From Liquidambar formosana (taxonomy: Eukaryota > Streptophyta > Magnoliopsida > Saxifragales > Altingiaceae): a stretch of 64,000 nt of DNA. Shown one piece after another: positions 10,711-23,615 of the stretch; position 1 is the stretch's first letter, and each line of letters opens with the position of its first letter. The notes under the pieces are model-generated. The model was not told the DNA's origin and ran no database searches. It worked only from the letters and a program-made list of their open reading frames with translations. The stretch lies in assembly GCA_039720395.1 (NCBI GenBank), contig CM077823.1:5384909-5448908 (forward strand). Reading direction: 5' to 3'. The position numbers and the translations under genes are program-made.

Positions 10711-13700
10711 ATATAGACAGTGTGTGTCTCTATTTATGTATATATATATATATGTAGATGGGTTTTGTCTCAGAAAGCAAATCTGGGATTTTCAGTATAC
10801 AACTTATTTTTTATGTTTTCTTTATGGGTAATCTCTATTATTATTACTCTTCAATGGTTTCAAAAATGTAGGAGTTCATTTTTTTTTTTCACCGAGATAA
10901 TACTTTCTGATGAAAATTGGAATTGGGATTTTGGATTGAATTTTAGGGATAATCACCCCCCCCCCCCCCAAAAAAAAAAAAAAGGGAAAAGAAAAGAAAA
11001 GAATAGTAAAATGAAGGGCCTATGAAGATATTAAGAATAGAAATAATGCAACATTTTCTAAAAGATAATATATATACAGGTATGTGTATATGGGTGAAAA
11101 TACATGCACACAAGTTCTATCAATCTTTAAACTCCACATATATTGATAATTTCGGTCAGTCCCAAGTCCCAATTTTAACTTAGAAAATTAAGATAAGTTT
11201 TTGTAGAGGTTTGCTAGAAACACGTTATAATATTTAGGGATGCTCCTGTATAGAACCTTCATCAAACTGGGTCAAGAGACTGATCCATTCAAGCTTGTAA
11301 TAGCAACAGTAGTGAATGTGAGTTTGTAATTCTCTCATGTCCAAATGAGTGAAAATTGGGATATTGATTTGGTTGGCTTTTAATCAAATTTTCATGAGCA
11401 GAGAATGCCAGAGAGTAGATATGTAAAAGAAAGAATGAATACAGTTAACATAGGAACGAAACCAATGAACTCTAGTCTGATCCGTTCTCTAGACAGGTGA
11501 GTTCTTCTTTAGGTAGCTTCTTGTCTGTCCACTGTCTTCTCTGCTTGTGATTATGCTAAGTTACACTACCACTGAGTCAGATATGTTGGTTATGCCAAAG
11601 ATGATTAACCATTAATTTTTGTTGATTCTAGGATTTTCAAATCTCTTGAAGGAAAGAAAACGTAGTGTAAACCAAATCATGCGTATTTTGGCCTAAAACT
11701 TGTTTTCCTAGGAAGTACAGACATTCTGTTGAAGTTTGAACCATAATTTAATATTCTTTAATGTTATGATTATAATATGTGGAGCTTCAAGTTAAACCTT
11801 CATAATGCTATTGGGATACAATGTGCAGGCAAGGCAGAGGCCGATGTTGTTGTCATTGGGAGTGGTATTGGTGGACTGTGCTGTGCTGGCCTTTTAGCTA
11901 GATATGGGCAAGATGTTCTTGTATTAGAAAGTCATAAACGACGAGCTGGTGGTGCTGCTCACTCATTTGAGATCAAAGGCTATAAATTTGACTCTGGTCC
12001 ATCTCTTTTCTCTGGATTTCAGTCAAGAGGTCCTCAGGCAAATCCTCTTGCACAAGTAATTTTTTCTTTAATTTTGTTTCCCTACTTAAAGTGGTCTTAT
12101 CTTGTTTGTAGAATTGTAGTACTACTGAAGTATGGTTTAGTTGTTATTGTAATTGGTTGCAATTGATAACAACATTTAACTTTACCACCATAAGCAATTA
12201 TTGTCAGTCTAACTAACAATCCTCGCTGGACAGCTTTTCAGTTCTTCAGTTTATTTTTCATTTAATATAGAACTAGGTATAGCTAATCATCCTGTTCAAT
12301 TTGGATTTTCATCTTCATCCTTGGCATATATTTCTCAAATTGCCATGCGGATGTGGTGGACAAGCTTGGAATTTCATGTGTCACATAAGTAAATGATCTC
12401 TGGATGGTGGTGATTGGACGTGCAGCAACCTGCACTTGAGATTTTATAATAGCTATTCAAATTATCCCTTGCAAGGTAGAAGAAACTTTGACAGCCAGTA
12501 GTTTGTGCACTTATTCAAGTATAATGGTTTTAGGTGAACTTTTGTTAGTTGAATTTATTTGTGGTTTAAGCTACTCAAAGCTTCCTTTGATATGTAATCA
12601 CTAATGTTGGATCATTCTTCATAATTGGACATACCCACCTTTGGGTAGCCCAATTGGTAAGGGCAAACTTGTGATTGTGTGGTTAGGCGCATGGTCTTAG
12701 GTTCGATTCCCTGCTAGGACAACCTAAAATTTAAGTGGGGGACTGTGGCGGTGGGTTGCTGCACTAGTCTCCCTGGGGGTTTAGGTTTCATGGGTGGGTC
12801 CAAAGGGCCCTGCTGTGGGATGGTTTCACCGTTATCCAAAAAATAAAAAATAAAAAAATTGGACATGTTATGCCCCTAGATAAGAAATTCATACCAATAA
12901 GAACTTATAATTTACTGATCAGTAAGAACTTATGGCTCTGACATGTTACTTGTGTAAAGCTATTTATTTTGTTAATTTTTGTGCCATTGCCCAATGGTGA
13001 CTCTAGGAAGTGATAATTGATTGAAATTTTCTTTCCAGGCCATGGTTCTACATAGACACGGCTAGAATTTAAAGTGCCAGAAAGTAACTCAATGTAACAT
13101 GAGCTAAATTATTGTATTTTGTACCATGTGCAGGTTCTGGATGCATTGGGTGAGTCAGTTCCATGTGCCAGTTATGACTCATGGAAGGTTTACATACCTG
13201 AAGGCAATTTCTTGTCACGCATTGGCCCCACAGAATTTTTCAAGGTGAATTTTCATTGTTCACTTTTGGTTTCCATTTTTTTAAGCATAAACATAGGATG
13301 GAGTTTCCCTTCCTCTTTTTCTTTTTCCCCTCATAGATAGTATAAAAATAGTAGCAGTATATTGTAGAATCTAACATGACATATAGTGATGTTCCATAAT
13401 ATAATTATTACTTTAACGTTTCAGATGTACTTATGTGCTTTTATGCTCACTTGTCTCTTTTATTTGAGAGTATATTGTAAGAATAGATGATATTTTAATA
13501 TACGTATGCATTGCCAAGAGGAATGAAAATAAAATTTATTTAAATCCAAGACCACTGGAAAATAAAATCTAAATTCCTAGCAGTTGTAGAGGACAAAATT
13601 CTAATTCTGGGAAGTTGAATGTGTATCTTTGTATAGGAAAAGTTGCATTTTTGAAATATGAGATCAATCAAACTATCAGGTTGAATATTGATTAAAATGT

Positions 13701-16212
13701 GATAATTGTCTTGAGAGGCAAATCTTGAATATGAGGACTCAGATGACTGACCTCTGTAAGCAGCCTAGTTGCAGACTTGCAGTACACAAGGCACACAGGT
13801 ATTCGGGTTTGACATGTATATTGTGTCTGACGCAACAACCTTAAAGATATTGAAATATGATATAACTGTAAAACATACACAGAGATTGGTGTCTGGCACG
13901 AAAAAAGGTTGAAAATAGGAGTGTCCTTCTAGTGTAGATTGAAGATCAAAGACTGGGACCCGGAAATAAATGGTCCAATTAGATGGGAAAAGATTTATAA
14001 TGTTAAGACTTAAGATGACTTCAGATCATCCTGCTTTACCATTTTATTTGACTTGAAATCTTGTAGACAAAATGTTGGAGAAACTTCTCATTTTAGATAA
14101 TTCATAATCATCCTCATCTGATGATGATGATGATGATGATTCTACATTTTTATACTATTGTAAGTGGGTCTATAATGGTCAGGATCCACTCCTAAACCAT
14201 GTGTTAAGTTTCTAGCTTACAAGCCTAAGCTTATAAGTCGGGAGCCCAAACAGGTATATTAAGACATGTTTAATTCGATATTTAATCGATGTGGAATGTG
14301 GGACTTCCCAACACTTCCCCTCATGTGGAGGCCTAACAAGATTCAAATAGCCTCACGTGGACAACAAAGATGGGCTCATGAGCGAAACGGGCCCAAGAAC
14401 GACATGCTCTAATACCATGTTAAGTTTCCAACTTACAAGCCTAAGCTTATAAGTGGAGGGCCCAAACAGGTATATTAAGACATGTTTAATTTGATATTTA
14501 ATCGATGTGGGATGTGAGACTTCCCAACAGAGCCTACTGTCGAGTTTAAAGATTTTAAATTTGTGATTTAAGTTTAAGACGATAAAGCATATAGGATCCC
14601 AAAGCATTGATTCTCACAATGAAACACCCTATCCATAAAAATTTTCTAATTAAAAAATTATTTTTCAATCTTGCAACGTGAAAAAAAGGAAAAAAAAAAA
14701 ATCATTTAAGGCTCAAGATAGTACACATAAACTAAAGTATCAAAGAATAGTATGGAAACCTCAAAATCTAATAATTATCGTGCATGCGTGCATATCTATA
14801 TATATTTTAATTATATAGGCATCAACATCAAAATTTCATCCATTTAACTTCTTTGAAATGATCTTTTCTGCCTCAAATATATTGCTTCTGGTCTATTTAC
14901 GTCCAGCTCTGACCTTACCCAAGTTTTTAATTACTTTTTTCCCAATGTTTCCTCAGGACCTTGAGAAGTATGCAAGTCTGGATGCTGTGCGAGAATGGAG
15001 AAAACTTCTCGTTAGTATTATTAATTATTTTCTTCATTGTTTTATGTTATATGTGTATCCATCTGTAGGAAGATAGATTTTTTTTTTTTTTTTGGGAGGG
15101 GCTATTTCCACAGCCATTTTGGCTGCATCCACAACCCCACTAAAAAATATGTATGATTTTCCCAATCTACCCTTAGTGTCCCACGTTTCCTTTCCTCTCC
15201 TTCTACTCTCTCTTCTCTCCCCCCCTCTCTCTATCTGAATTAAGTGGACAATGTTTTCTCCGAAACGAGCTTCTCTTCCTCTCTTTGACTCATAGCCTCA
15301 AACCTGCAACTTTCTGGACAGTTTCTCGGAAAATAACCCATACTTCACACCTCAATAGCACGTGAAGAAACATCCAATCACAGGAACAACATACCTAATA
15401 CCCATAATCGAGGACTATACGAATTGTAACTTTGTATATATACCAGTAATTGGATTGTGTTGCCCAGACTTCCATCTTCTGCGTTTTGTTTCTTCTCTGG
15501 AAGCTCACTTGTTCTGAAACTGATTCATCTCCAAAGTTTACCTTGATACAATTAGGGGTTTTGGACTTTTTGGCCTTTGCTTAGTAAAAATGAACTTCCA
15601 TATCAGGGAAATAAAAAACTTATAAAAGCTTGTTATTCAGTGTGAAAAATAATGGCATTGTCAAAGATTTTTTATTCCAAACTATGATTTTAGTGAGGGG
15701 ATGACAGTTTCTTATATTTGTTACATCTATACTACTATATAAAGCCAATTCTCTTTGTCGTTGGTATGTACTTGGATTTACAAAAAACTCTCTTTTAACT
15801 ACCCCACTTTCAAGAAAACTTAGGGGCAATATAGTAACTACAGGAAATTACAATTAGTTATTTACTCTCAACTGGGCACAGATTTTCACCCCCCCCCACT
15901 CTCTTAAAATCTCTCCCCGATTCTCTCTCTTAAAAACTGATATGACACTTTAAAATTTGAAAGTTAACAGTTATCAAAATTAATATTCAACTAAATCCCA
16001 AATTAATCTCTTGAACGGATGTGTGTGCCGGGTGGCTAGTTGTTGTTAAGGTGATTGTTAGAATAAATCAATCATGAACGAGAGACCATAAATTTAATGG
16101 AGTTCACACTCATGAATGATGTTTACTTAATTTCACTACACGATTGGTTTCAAAGAGGATGCATCTTTGCTGTTGGATCTGACAAAAGTTGGAATTGATC
16201 TATAAACTGGGT

Positions 16213-16246
<34 letters not shown>

Positions 16247-19200
16247 AGTGGGCACACTTCTGTGTTCTTTCAACTTCAGTTTTTTATTTTTATTTTTTTC
16301 GTGGGGTGGTGGAGAGGGGGGGGGGGGTTAAATCAGGTCTATCATCTATGTGACAAAGACAAATCAGATGAGGAAGAAGAGAAAAAGAGAAAAAGAGGAG
16401 AGGAGGGAGAAGACATAAAACGAAGGGATATTGGGGGCAAAATGGGTAAATTTACCATATGTTTTAGAGGGCTGTGGATGCAGCGAAGATGGCTTTGGAA
16501 ATAGCCCTGCCCTTTTTTTTTTAAGCTGATGGACAAGTGCAAAAATAAATTACAAAATACAAAAAATTGATCAGCAGACTGGCTGATAACCTTAGAATCT
16601 CTTGAAAATTCATATGAGCATATGTGTTTTGGCAAAAAATTAACCCACAAGTCTATTTTGTTACCTCTTAATATCTTAAATATGAAGTGCAATTCATCTA
16701 CAGGATGCAGTACTTCCAATGTCTGCAGCTGCAATGGCTCTGCCTCCTTTATCAATCCGAGGCGATTTGGGTGTTCTTTCCACTGCAGCAGCTAGATATG
16801 GTTCCTCTCTCTTAAAATCTTTCGCTCAAATGGGACCTCAGGGAGCTCTTGGTGCTACAAAGCTTCTCAGACCTTTCTCAGAAATCATTGACTCATTGCA
16901 GCTGAAGGACCCTTTTATAAGAAACTGGTTGGATCTTCTGAGTTTCCTGCTCGCAGGGGTGAAATCTAATGGTATACTCTCAGCAGAGATGGTAACTATA
17001 TGTTTAATTCTAGAAATATTCTTTGTAACTGCTATCTCCGCTTTTAGCATCTGTTCCTTTAGAAGGTTGTTTTGAGTTTTGCAAAATAACATGCAACTGG
17101 TCACGTATGAAAATATGACAATCAGTGAATTAATTAGCAGAAGAGTTTTTTGCTTTATTTTTTAAGTAGCATTTATACAATGTTTGAAGGTTAAAGGCAC
17201 TTTTGGGTGTTGTACACAAGTGTATAACGTCATTGATAACTTGAACCCCTTATGCTCATGATTATGGGAAAAGAAATAGTAGCTATTGTCCAAGTAATTA
17301 AAATTTGTGGACCATTCAGAGCTATGATAAACATTTCATCTACCTGATAGTGAGAAAAATAAAAGATTAGCTCTGTTGCTCTCTGTCCATCACATAGTTT
17401 ACTTTAAAGAATTAGTCTCAGAATGTTCAGTTTTGTGAGTGGGTGATAGTATCATTGTTGGTCAAGCAAGTATGTAACCCTAGGTTAGGATTGTCATGCA
17501 ACCTTTACATGAGTGAATCTCTTGAACACAATCATATAGAAACTCATTCACCGAACATTCTTATCTTTCTTATTTTTATCTTCATATCACAAACTTATAG
17601 TACTTTGGTGACCACACCTTGAGTTTCGTATTACTAAAAAAATATTTTAGATATCTAAAAGTGCTTCTGCTTTGAGTATATCCAGTGTTTCCTCCATAAG
17701 ACAACATAAGTTGGTGTTGTCTTCCATCATTGTCTTTTTAATGTTTCCCTAGTATTATATATAACCATGGTACTTTTGAATAAGCTCTGATAGTAGAAGT
17801 TTGCTTGTACTCTGCTTTTATTGATAATAAAATATGTTTGTTCTCCAATTTTTTTTCAGGTTTATATGTTTGCAGAATGGTACAAGCCAGGTTGCAGTCT
17901 TGAGTACCCCATTCATGGAACTGAGGCAGTTGTTAATGCTCTTGTCCGGGGAATGCAGAAGTTTGGTGGACGGCTTTCTCTAGCAAGTCATGTGGAAAAT
18001 ATTGTTGTTGAAAATAATCGGGCAGTTGGAGTTACTCTAAGAAGTGGTCAGGTGAGTAAATATCAAGTGATAGAACAGAGACTGTAAATTTGATTTAGAT
18101 AGTCATATCTCCTCTCTACTTCATTACTTGAAAATATTAAAATATGTATGCTGCAGTTTGTCCGTGCTAAGAAGGCTGTTGTTAGCAATGCATCTATGTG
18201 GGACACTCTGAATCTGTTACCTGAGGAAGTTATTCCAAAGTCATACCAGGACAGGATTAAAACAACTCCACAATGTGAATCATTTATGCATCTCCATTTG
18301 GGTTTTGATGCAGAGGTGAGCTATCATATTAACTGAGCATCAGTGGCTGCTCATAGTTGCTGATTATAATATTCTTCCAATGCTTTCTTTTAATATTATT
18401 AAATTCTTTTATGCATCTTGAAGATATTCTTTAATAGTCAAATTGCATGCCTGGGCCAGTTCCTAGGCAAGCAGCAAGCTTAGTTGTCTAGGTTGTTTTT
18501 TAAGGCTTTGCAATCAGGTGCCTAGGCTGTTAGGCTAGGCACTTCCTTTGTATTTTTGGCTTGTTCGTAAGCTCACTTTTTAATAGAATGGTTGCCTAAT
18601 AATTTTGTGGTATATTTTCTTCAACCTAAAAAAAATAAAAAATTGTGGTATATTTGTAGTCTTAGCACTGAAATGCTCCCTGTAATCTTCTTCTACTGGG
18701 GTAGGAATCTTCTTTTAGTGCATTAGCCTAATAAGTAGGTTTCACACACCACCATTGTAGATATTAACTTTTTTCCTTTCTTTGGTCAAACTGACTAACC
18801 TTTTTGAAGTATATGTTTTATTGACCAGGGCATACGCGAGGACTTAGAAATTCATCATATAGTTGTCAATGATTGGGATAGAGGAGTTGATGCTGATCAG
18901 AATGTTGTTTTGATCTCTGTACCTAGTGTACTTAGTCCGAATGTAGCACCCCCTGGAAAACATATTTTGCACGCCTATACACCAGGAACTGAACCATTTG
19001 GATTGTGGGAAGGACTTGAACGTACAAGTGCCGAATACAGAAAACTTAAAGCTGAGCGAGCAGAGGTACTTTTGAGTTACATATGGACAGTTCCTGTAAT
19101 TGGCTTTTCTGAATATTGTTTTTGTTAGTAATGAAGCCATAACTTAAAAATGGAAAAACCCAACTTGAATTAAAGTTGGTCTAATATATCAACTTAATCC

Positions 19201-19794
19201 AATTCACTATCACGATCATTCGTTTGAGTTTCTTGGAAATCCGCCAAGCTGACTTTAAAGATCAGCTAACATTCTGTGAAACTTGGGCAACTTGACATGT
19301 TTTGTTCACATTGAGTTTTTACGGACTTACAATGTCAGCTAGAAACTTGTCTCAACTGACTAAACTCAGCTGATTCTCTAGTTTACTCAAGTTTTGTAAC
19401 AAAAAGATCAAGCAATGGTGCTCGTTTGCCTGGTGATACAAACAACATAGCAAGATATAGTTGTAATCATACTATAACTCTGTTGTCACAAGTGTTATGC
19501 TGTTACCTTTTATATGTCAAGGTGAAAGCCCAATTTGCGATAGGTTATGTAATCATTAGATATCTAGCAAACAAATAATTGTAATCATCAGATTATTCAA
19601 GTCTGCTGGCTTTACAGAGATAAAATAATGAGTAGATATGATAAGATGGTGTTGTTTCCTCATTAATGATTTTTAGCAGCACCTAAGACAGTACTTTAAG
19701 AATTGTGGTATTTGCACTATTATTGATGCTTTTTTTTTTCAATATTTTCTTCTCCTCTTTACCTTTCTCTTTCCATTTTGCATGCGCTTGCACT

Positions 19795-19862
<68 letters not shown>

Positions 19863-20894
19863 TTACTACATGGGATATTATACGAGTCTGGATTTTCTTT
19901 CTTTTTCTTTTTCTTTTTTTTTTTTTTGTTAATTTTCTGCTGTTTTTGAGCCAGCCATAAAACTCTTGATTTTCAGATAAAGTTGTAACTTTTGTATTAC
20001 TTTCACATTAACTTGATTTTACTACATATGATTCAATTATTCATGAATTATTTTAGGGTTTTTCAAAAATTCAGAAAATTTTTGCATGACGATAGAGTCA
20101 ACAATAGTAAGAATACTTTAGTTCAAAATACCGATTTTTTTTTTTTTTTTTTTAGTTACTTCCAATTTACTCGAGAGACTGTTTGGCAAACCTAAAAACT
20201 TGGCCAACTGAGGATAAGTCTGGCGAGTTTTGATTTCATACTGCTTGGTAAATCTCTTTCTCATGTTAAACAGTTCAGCTTTGTTCTAAAAATAAGGCAT
20301 AAATACAGTTTTTTTTTTTTCAAACCAACTGTGAGTTGGTTTATTTAAAAACCAGATAACAGTATGGACTGGACCTAGTCTGATCCAGTTTTTGAAGTTC
20401 CCAAACAAGCCCTCGTGTTGACTTGTTGAATTTTAACCTTTCTATTGGTCCTCAAGTTTATTTCCTGGTATCTTTTAGAGTTTCCAAATTCGTTTACATT
20501 TATGAAATTATCTGCTGATTTTTATCTTCTCACTGAGATTCCAAGTGAAGCATTTTTAATGATTTTCTTTATAAGCCAGGTACTGTGGAGGGCTGTCGAG
20601 CGTGCAGTTGGTCCAGGCTTCAACCGTGAGAAGTGTGAGGTGAAGTTAGTTGGAACGCCATTGACACATCAAAGGTTTCTGCGACGGAATAGAGGAACTT
20701 ATGGGCCAGCTATAAAAGCTGGCAATGGCACTTTTCCTGGACATACAACTCCAGTAGCTCAGCTGTTTTGCTGTGGAGATTCTACTTTTCCTGGCATTGG
20801 AGTCCCTGCAGTTGCTGCTAGTGGTGCCATTGTTGCTAACTCGCTAGTCTCGGTGCCTCAACACTCAGAGCTTCTCGATGCCATTGGAATTTGA
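10306..20894 (+). CDS. CRTISO-like FAD-dependent oxidoreductase, plastid-targeted (At1g57770-type)
   Basis: Nine exons join in phase to 1746 bp (581 aa): 10306-10468, 11829-12055, 13134-13244, 14957-15010, 16704-16991, 17860-18051, 18157-18315, 18829-19065, 20580-20894. All introns are GT-AG. Exon 1 (54 codons) is rich in Ser, Arg and Asn, like a chloroplast transit peptide. Exon 2 has the FAD-binding Rossmann motif VVVIGSGIGGLCCAGL (GxGxxG at residues 65-70) with the ribose-binding Glu in VLVLES. The last exon has the C-terminal FAD motif FCCGDSTFPGIGVPAVAASG (from residue 540). Order and length fit the plant relatives of carotenoid isomerase and phytoene desaturase, best remembered as Arabidopsis At1g57770 (about 574 aa). 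Its substrate is not established, so a true prolycopene isomerase role should not be assumed. No frameshift or stop is seen. A SINE sits in intron 2 and a MULE-like element in intron 4. The stop lies about 30 bp before the start of the large duplication, so only its 3' flank was copied. Confidence 0.93.
10469..10990. repeat. Simple repeats in intron 1 of the CRTISO-like gene
   Basis: A (CT)n run starts right after the exon 1 donor (10471-10497). A (TA)n run covers 10648-10714, and a C run followed by an A run covers about 10959-10983. These are length-unstable tracts. Confidence 0.9.
12633..12856 (+). mobile_element. tRNA-derived SINE in intron 2
   Basis: Flanked by perfect 10-bp target duplications AATTGGACAT (12623-12632 and 12857-12866). 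The body begins with a box-A-like GGTAGCCCAATTGGTAAGG and a box B GGTTCGATTCC (12711-12721), then a unique part, and ends in an A-rich tail. The head looks tRNA-like, but it is not a functional tRNA. Confidence 0.85.
14203..14529. repeat. Two direct 111-bp repeats in intron 3, probably LTR-derived
   Basis: 14203-14313 and 14419-14529 are near-identical (GTTAAGTTT...CTTACAAGCCTAAGC...GACTTCCCAACA), 216 bp apart. The spacer (CCTCATGTGGAGGCC, TCTAATACCATG) is typical of dispersed plant LTR or TRIM remnants. The element type is not settled. Confidence 0.6.
15094..16512. mobile_element. Non-autonomous MULE-like element in intron 4
   Basis: Ends are inverted over about 90 bp: left GGGGCTATTTCCACAGCCAT, right the complement of GGGCTATTTCCAAAGCCATC. 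Runs of 10 or more T flank both ends, so a poly-T target duplication is possible but cannot be measured. Inside are an (AG)n run (16216-16243) and no credible gene. Confidence 0.72.
19795..19859. repeat. (TG)n(AG)n microsatellite in intron 8
   Basis: About 11 TG units are followed directly by about 20 AG units. Confidence 0.95.
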
Positions 20895-22021
20895 CTGCAT
20901 TGGTGAGTTTAGTCAAAAAAATTTTCTACACAGGATTTCTCATCATTTTGTTGTATCTAGTCAATGTTGTTTATTTTATGCTTCAAGGACTTATTATTCT
21001 TACCTTGTAGCAATATGAGTAATAATTTCTATTCTTTTCACACGTGGAATTCATGTCTTCAGGTACCGTAAACAACAGAAATAAAAATGTATTGTCTTAG
21101 TAAGAAGTTGTCAAACATGGTTAATCCACATTACTGGATCTAAGAAAAGTTTTTTGGCATATGAAATAATTGGAATGCAATTCTATTGTTCTATAATTCT
21201 TACTTTTTCCCCATGCATGCTACATACAAGCAAGGTTGAGCTTGTCTTGAAGTGGAACCTTAAGCAAAAATAACTTTTGTAAAAAGGAAAAAAATTTCTG
21301 ATCCCTTTAAGAGTGAAAAAAATGCCGAAATGGTTCCATCTTTGAGAGTGAAAAAAATTGAACCCGTTTGTGCGTAGTCGTGGTAGCTACAAATAATCCT
21401 TACTGTATATAATTATAACCATAAATGCTCAGGGAAAGTTAAAAGGTTAGTGCACCTGATATCAAGTGAAGTGGAAGCCTACATTAAAAGGATTCTATAG
21501 GTTAAATGCGGATGGAACTTATTTTAAAGTTTTAAGGAGTTTTATAAAATTGATCTGACTTGTGGAGGAACTATCAGTATCTGCTTCAATGGATGAATGT
21601 TCGTTTTTTCATATTTTTTGAGAAGACAAATGTGTTGTAGATAAGATTGATAATATTGCTCTTAGTTATCCTCGTCTACTTGGTGGTCTTCTAATCCTGT
21701 TTTTGTTGCTTCAAAGCTTGCTAGGGATATGAGTGGCATTCTTTTTTATAGATTTGTGGTGTAATGTCTTCTGAATTCTTGTGAGTTGGATTGTAACATT
21801 TATAAATCACCAATATCAGACTTTTTGCTTGTAACGTTTTCTTCGTTCTTAATTTTGTATTTTTCTTCATTATTTAATAAAACATAAAACTAATAGCACA
21901 TAATTGGGAAGTCTTAGGATGCCAACTTGATTGGAATGCTAGGCTTCTTTATGATACTAAAGTTCTTTCCTTTGACTTAAAATAAAATATAAAAAAATAA
22001 AATAAAATCTACACTTCAAAG

Positions 22022-22671
22022 TAGGGGTGTTAATGGTTTTGGTTAAAACCGAGAACCAAACTGAACCAAACCAAACCGGGCGGTTTGGTTTGGTCTTTTT
22101 GTCATTAGGTTTGGTTATGGTTTCAATTTTAGAAACTCGAACTTAATTGGTTTGGTTTTGGTTTTCAGTTTTAAAAAACCGAAAAACCGAAAAAACCAAA
22201 AAATATATTTTATGTATATATATAAATTTAAAGTTTGTAAATTCCCAATTCTAGTAAAGGTAAAATAGGTAATGGGTTTGTTTTTGTTGATTTTAAGTTT
22301 CTTATTGTTTTCCCTTTTTTAGATTGGCATGTATTAAATTAGCTATTAATGTTGCGTGTGATATTGACATATTGATATATGTCAATATGTTTCTATTTTG
22401 ATACAATGTTTGTTTTTTTTAGTTGCCAATGTAATGCTCTTATTAAAAATGTTTTTATTTAGAGTTTGGAATGCCATTTTTTTTATTTTCAATTATTTGT
22501 TGTTACTTGATAGGTTAAAACCGAAACCAAACCGAACCAAACCGAAATATACTGGTTTGGTTTGGTTTGGTCTTTTTATGGTATGGTTTGGTTTTGGTTT
22601 GGAAGGAACAAAACCGAAGTATAATGGTTTGGTTTGAAATCTCCCCTAAAACCGAACCATTAACACCCCTA
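22022..22671. mobile_element. hAT-type non-autonomous element, copy 1
   Basis: Termini TAGGGGTGTTAATGG and CCATTAACACCCCTA form an inverted repeat. The 8-bp target duplication is CTTCAAAG (22014-22021) against CTTCAGAG (22672-22679). Subterminal regions carry many GGTTTGGTTT/AAACCGAAAC repeats in both orientations. No transposase is coded. Confidence 0.82.
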
Positions 22672-22837
22672 CTTCAGAGAGGTTTCATGTGATTTACTCA
22701 AAATGGGAAAAATGTAATAGCCTATATTGGCACATGTCAGTAGGCCCATTGGACCCGAGCCGAGCTTGGGGAGCTTTGATTGGGCTCACCTAATTTACTC
22801 GTCAGGCGGTTAGGCCAAGTTCACTTGTATTTTGCTG

Positions 22838-23615
22838 GAGGGTGGTTATTGCTACCCCTTAATTTTATTTGGACATCCCATTCATTTTTATTTATCAAGA
22901 TTTTACAGAAGATATAAAAGATTCTTATGAAAATTGTCCACGAGAAAACATCATTTTGAACAACTTTACATAAAAAGTTTTTCCAAAATTTGTCGTTTAA
23001 GTAGATTTTTTTGCCATTTAATACTTCTGTTTCATTTTTGGCTAAAAAGTTCATTTAAACGAAAGATTTTGAAAAAAATCTTATTTTCCAAAGTTGTTCA
23101 AAATGCAGTTTTTAGACAAACATGACCAATTTTCATAAAAAACCTTTTATATTTTCCTTAAATCTTGAAAAATTAAAAGGGTAAATTGCAGATAACCCCC
23201 CTGAAGTTTTTTTTTTTTTTTTTTGGGGGGGGGGGGGGGGTCAGCAGATAGCTCGTTATGTTTTAATTTTGTCAATGTGCCTCCCTTATGTTTTAATTTT
23301 TGTCAATGTGTCCCACCGTCACTCGCTGTTAATAAAAATTGACAAAAATTAGTCACATCGTTACGCACGTGACACCGTTAACGGACCCATGTTATCCAAA
23401 ATCGTCAGAATCCTAGTCGGCATCATGGCTAATTGGGTGACTATCGATGATTGGTTTTGTCTTCGAATTGAATTAGAGGACACATTGACAAAATTAAAAC
23501 ATAAGGAGGTTTATCTGTTAACCCCCCAATACTTCAGGAGGTTTTCTGCAATTTACCCAAATTAAAATTAAGGGGATGTGCAAATAAAGTTAAGGGGTTG
23601 CAATAACTTGTCTCG
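22838..23615. mobile_element. Foldback MITE with another MITE inserted in its right arm, copy 1
   Basis: Flanked by TTTTGCTG (22830-22837 and 23616-23623). The ends GGTTATTGCTACCCCTTAA and the complement of TTAAGGGGTTGCAATAAC are inverted, and the arms meet near 23045. The right arm is split by a second MITE at 23179-23558. It belongs to the same foldback family as the elements at 36556, 44451, 58019 and 59606. Confidence 0.78.
23179..23558. mobile_element. MULE-type MITE nested in the foldback MITE, copy 1
   Basis: Ends GGGTAAATTGCAGATAAC and the complement of GTTTTCTGCAATTTACCC. The 9-bp target duplication AAATTAAAA is perfect (23170-23178, 23559-23567). A poly-T/poly-G tract lies near its left end. 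Confidence 0.82.

Noticed and set aside
10306..10716. Exon 1 frame running on through (CT)n and (TA)n tracts
   Set aside because: Only 10306-10468 is coding; the donor at 10469 joins in phase to exon 2.
12660..12725. Possible tRNA gene
   Set aside because: Box A and B are tRNA-like, but flanking target duplications and an A-rich tail show a SINE.
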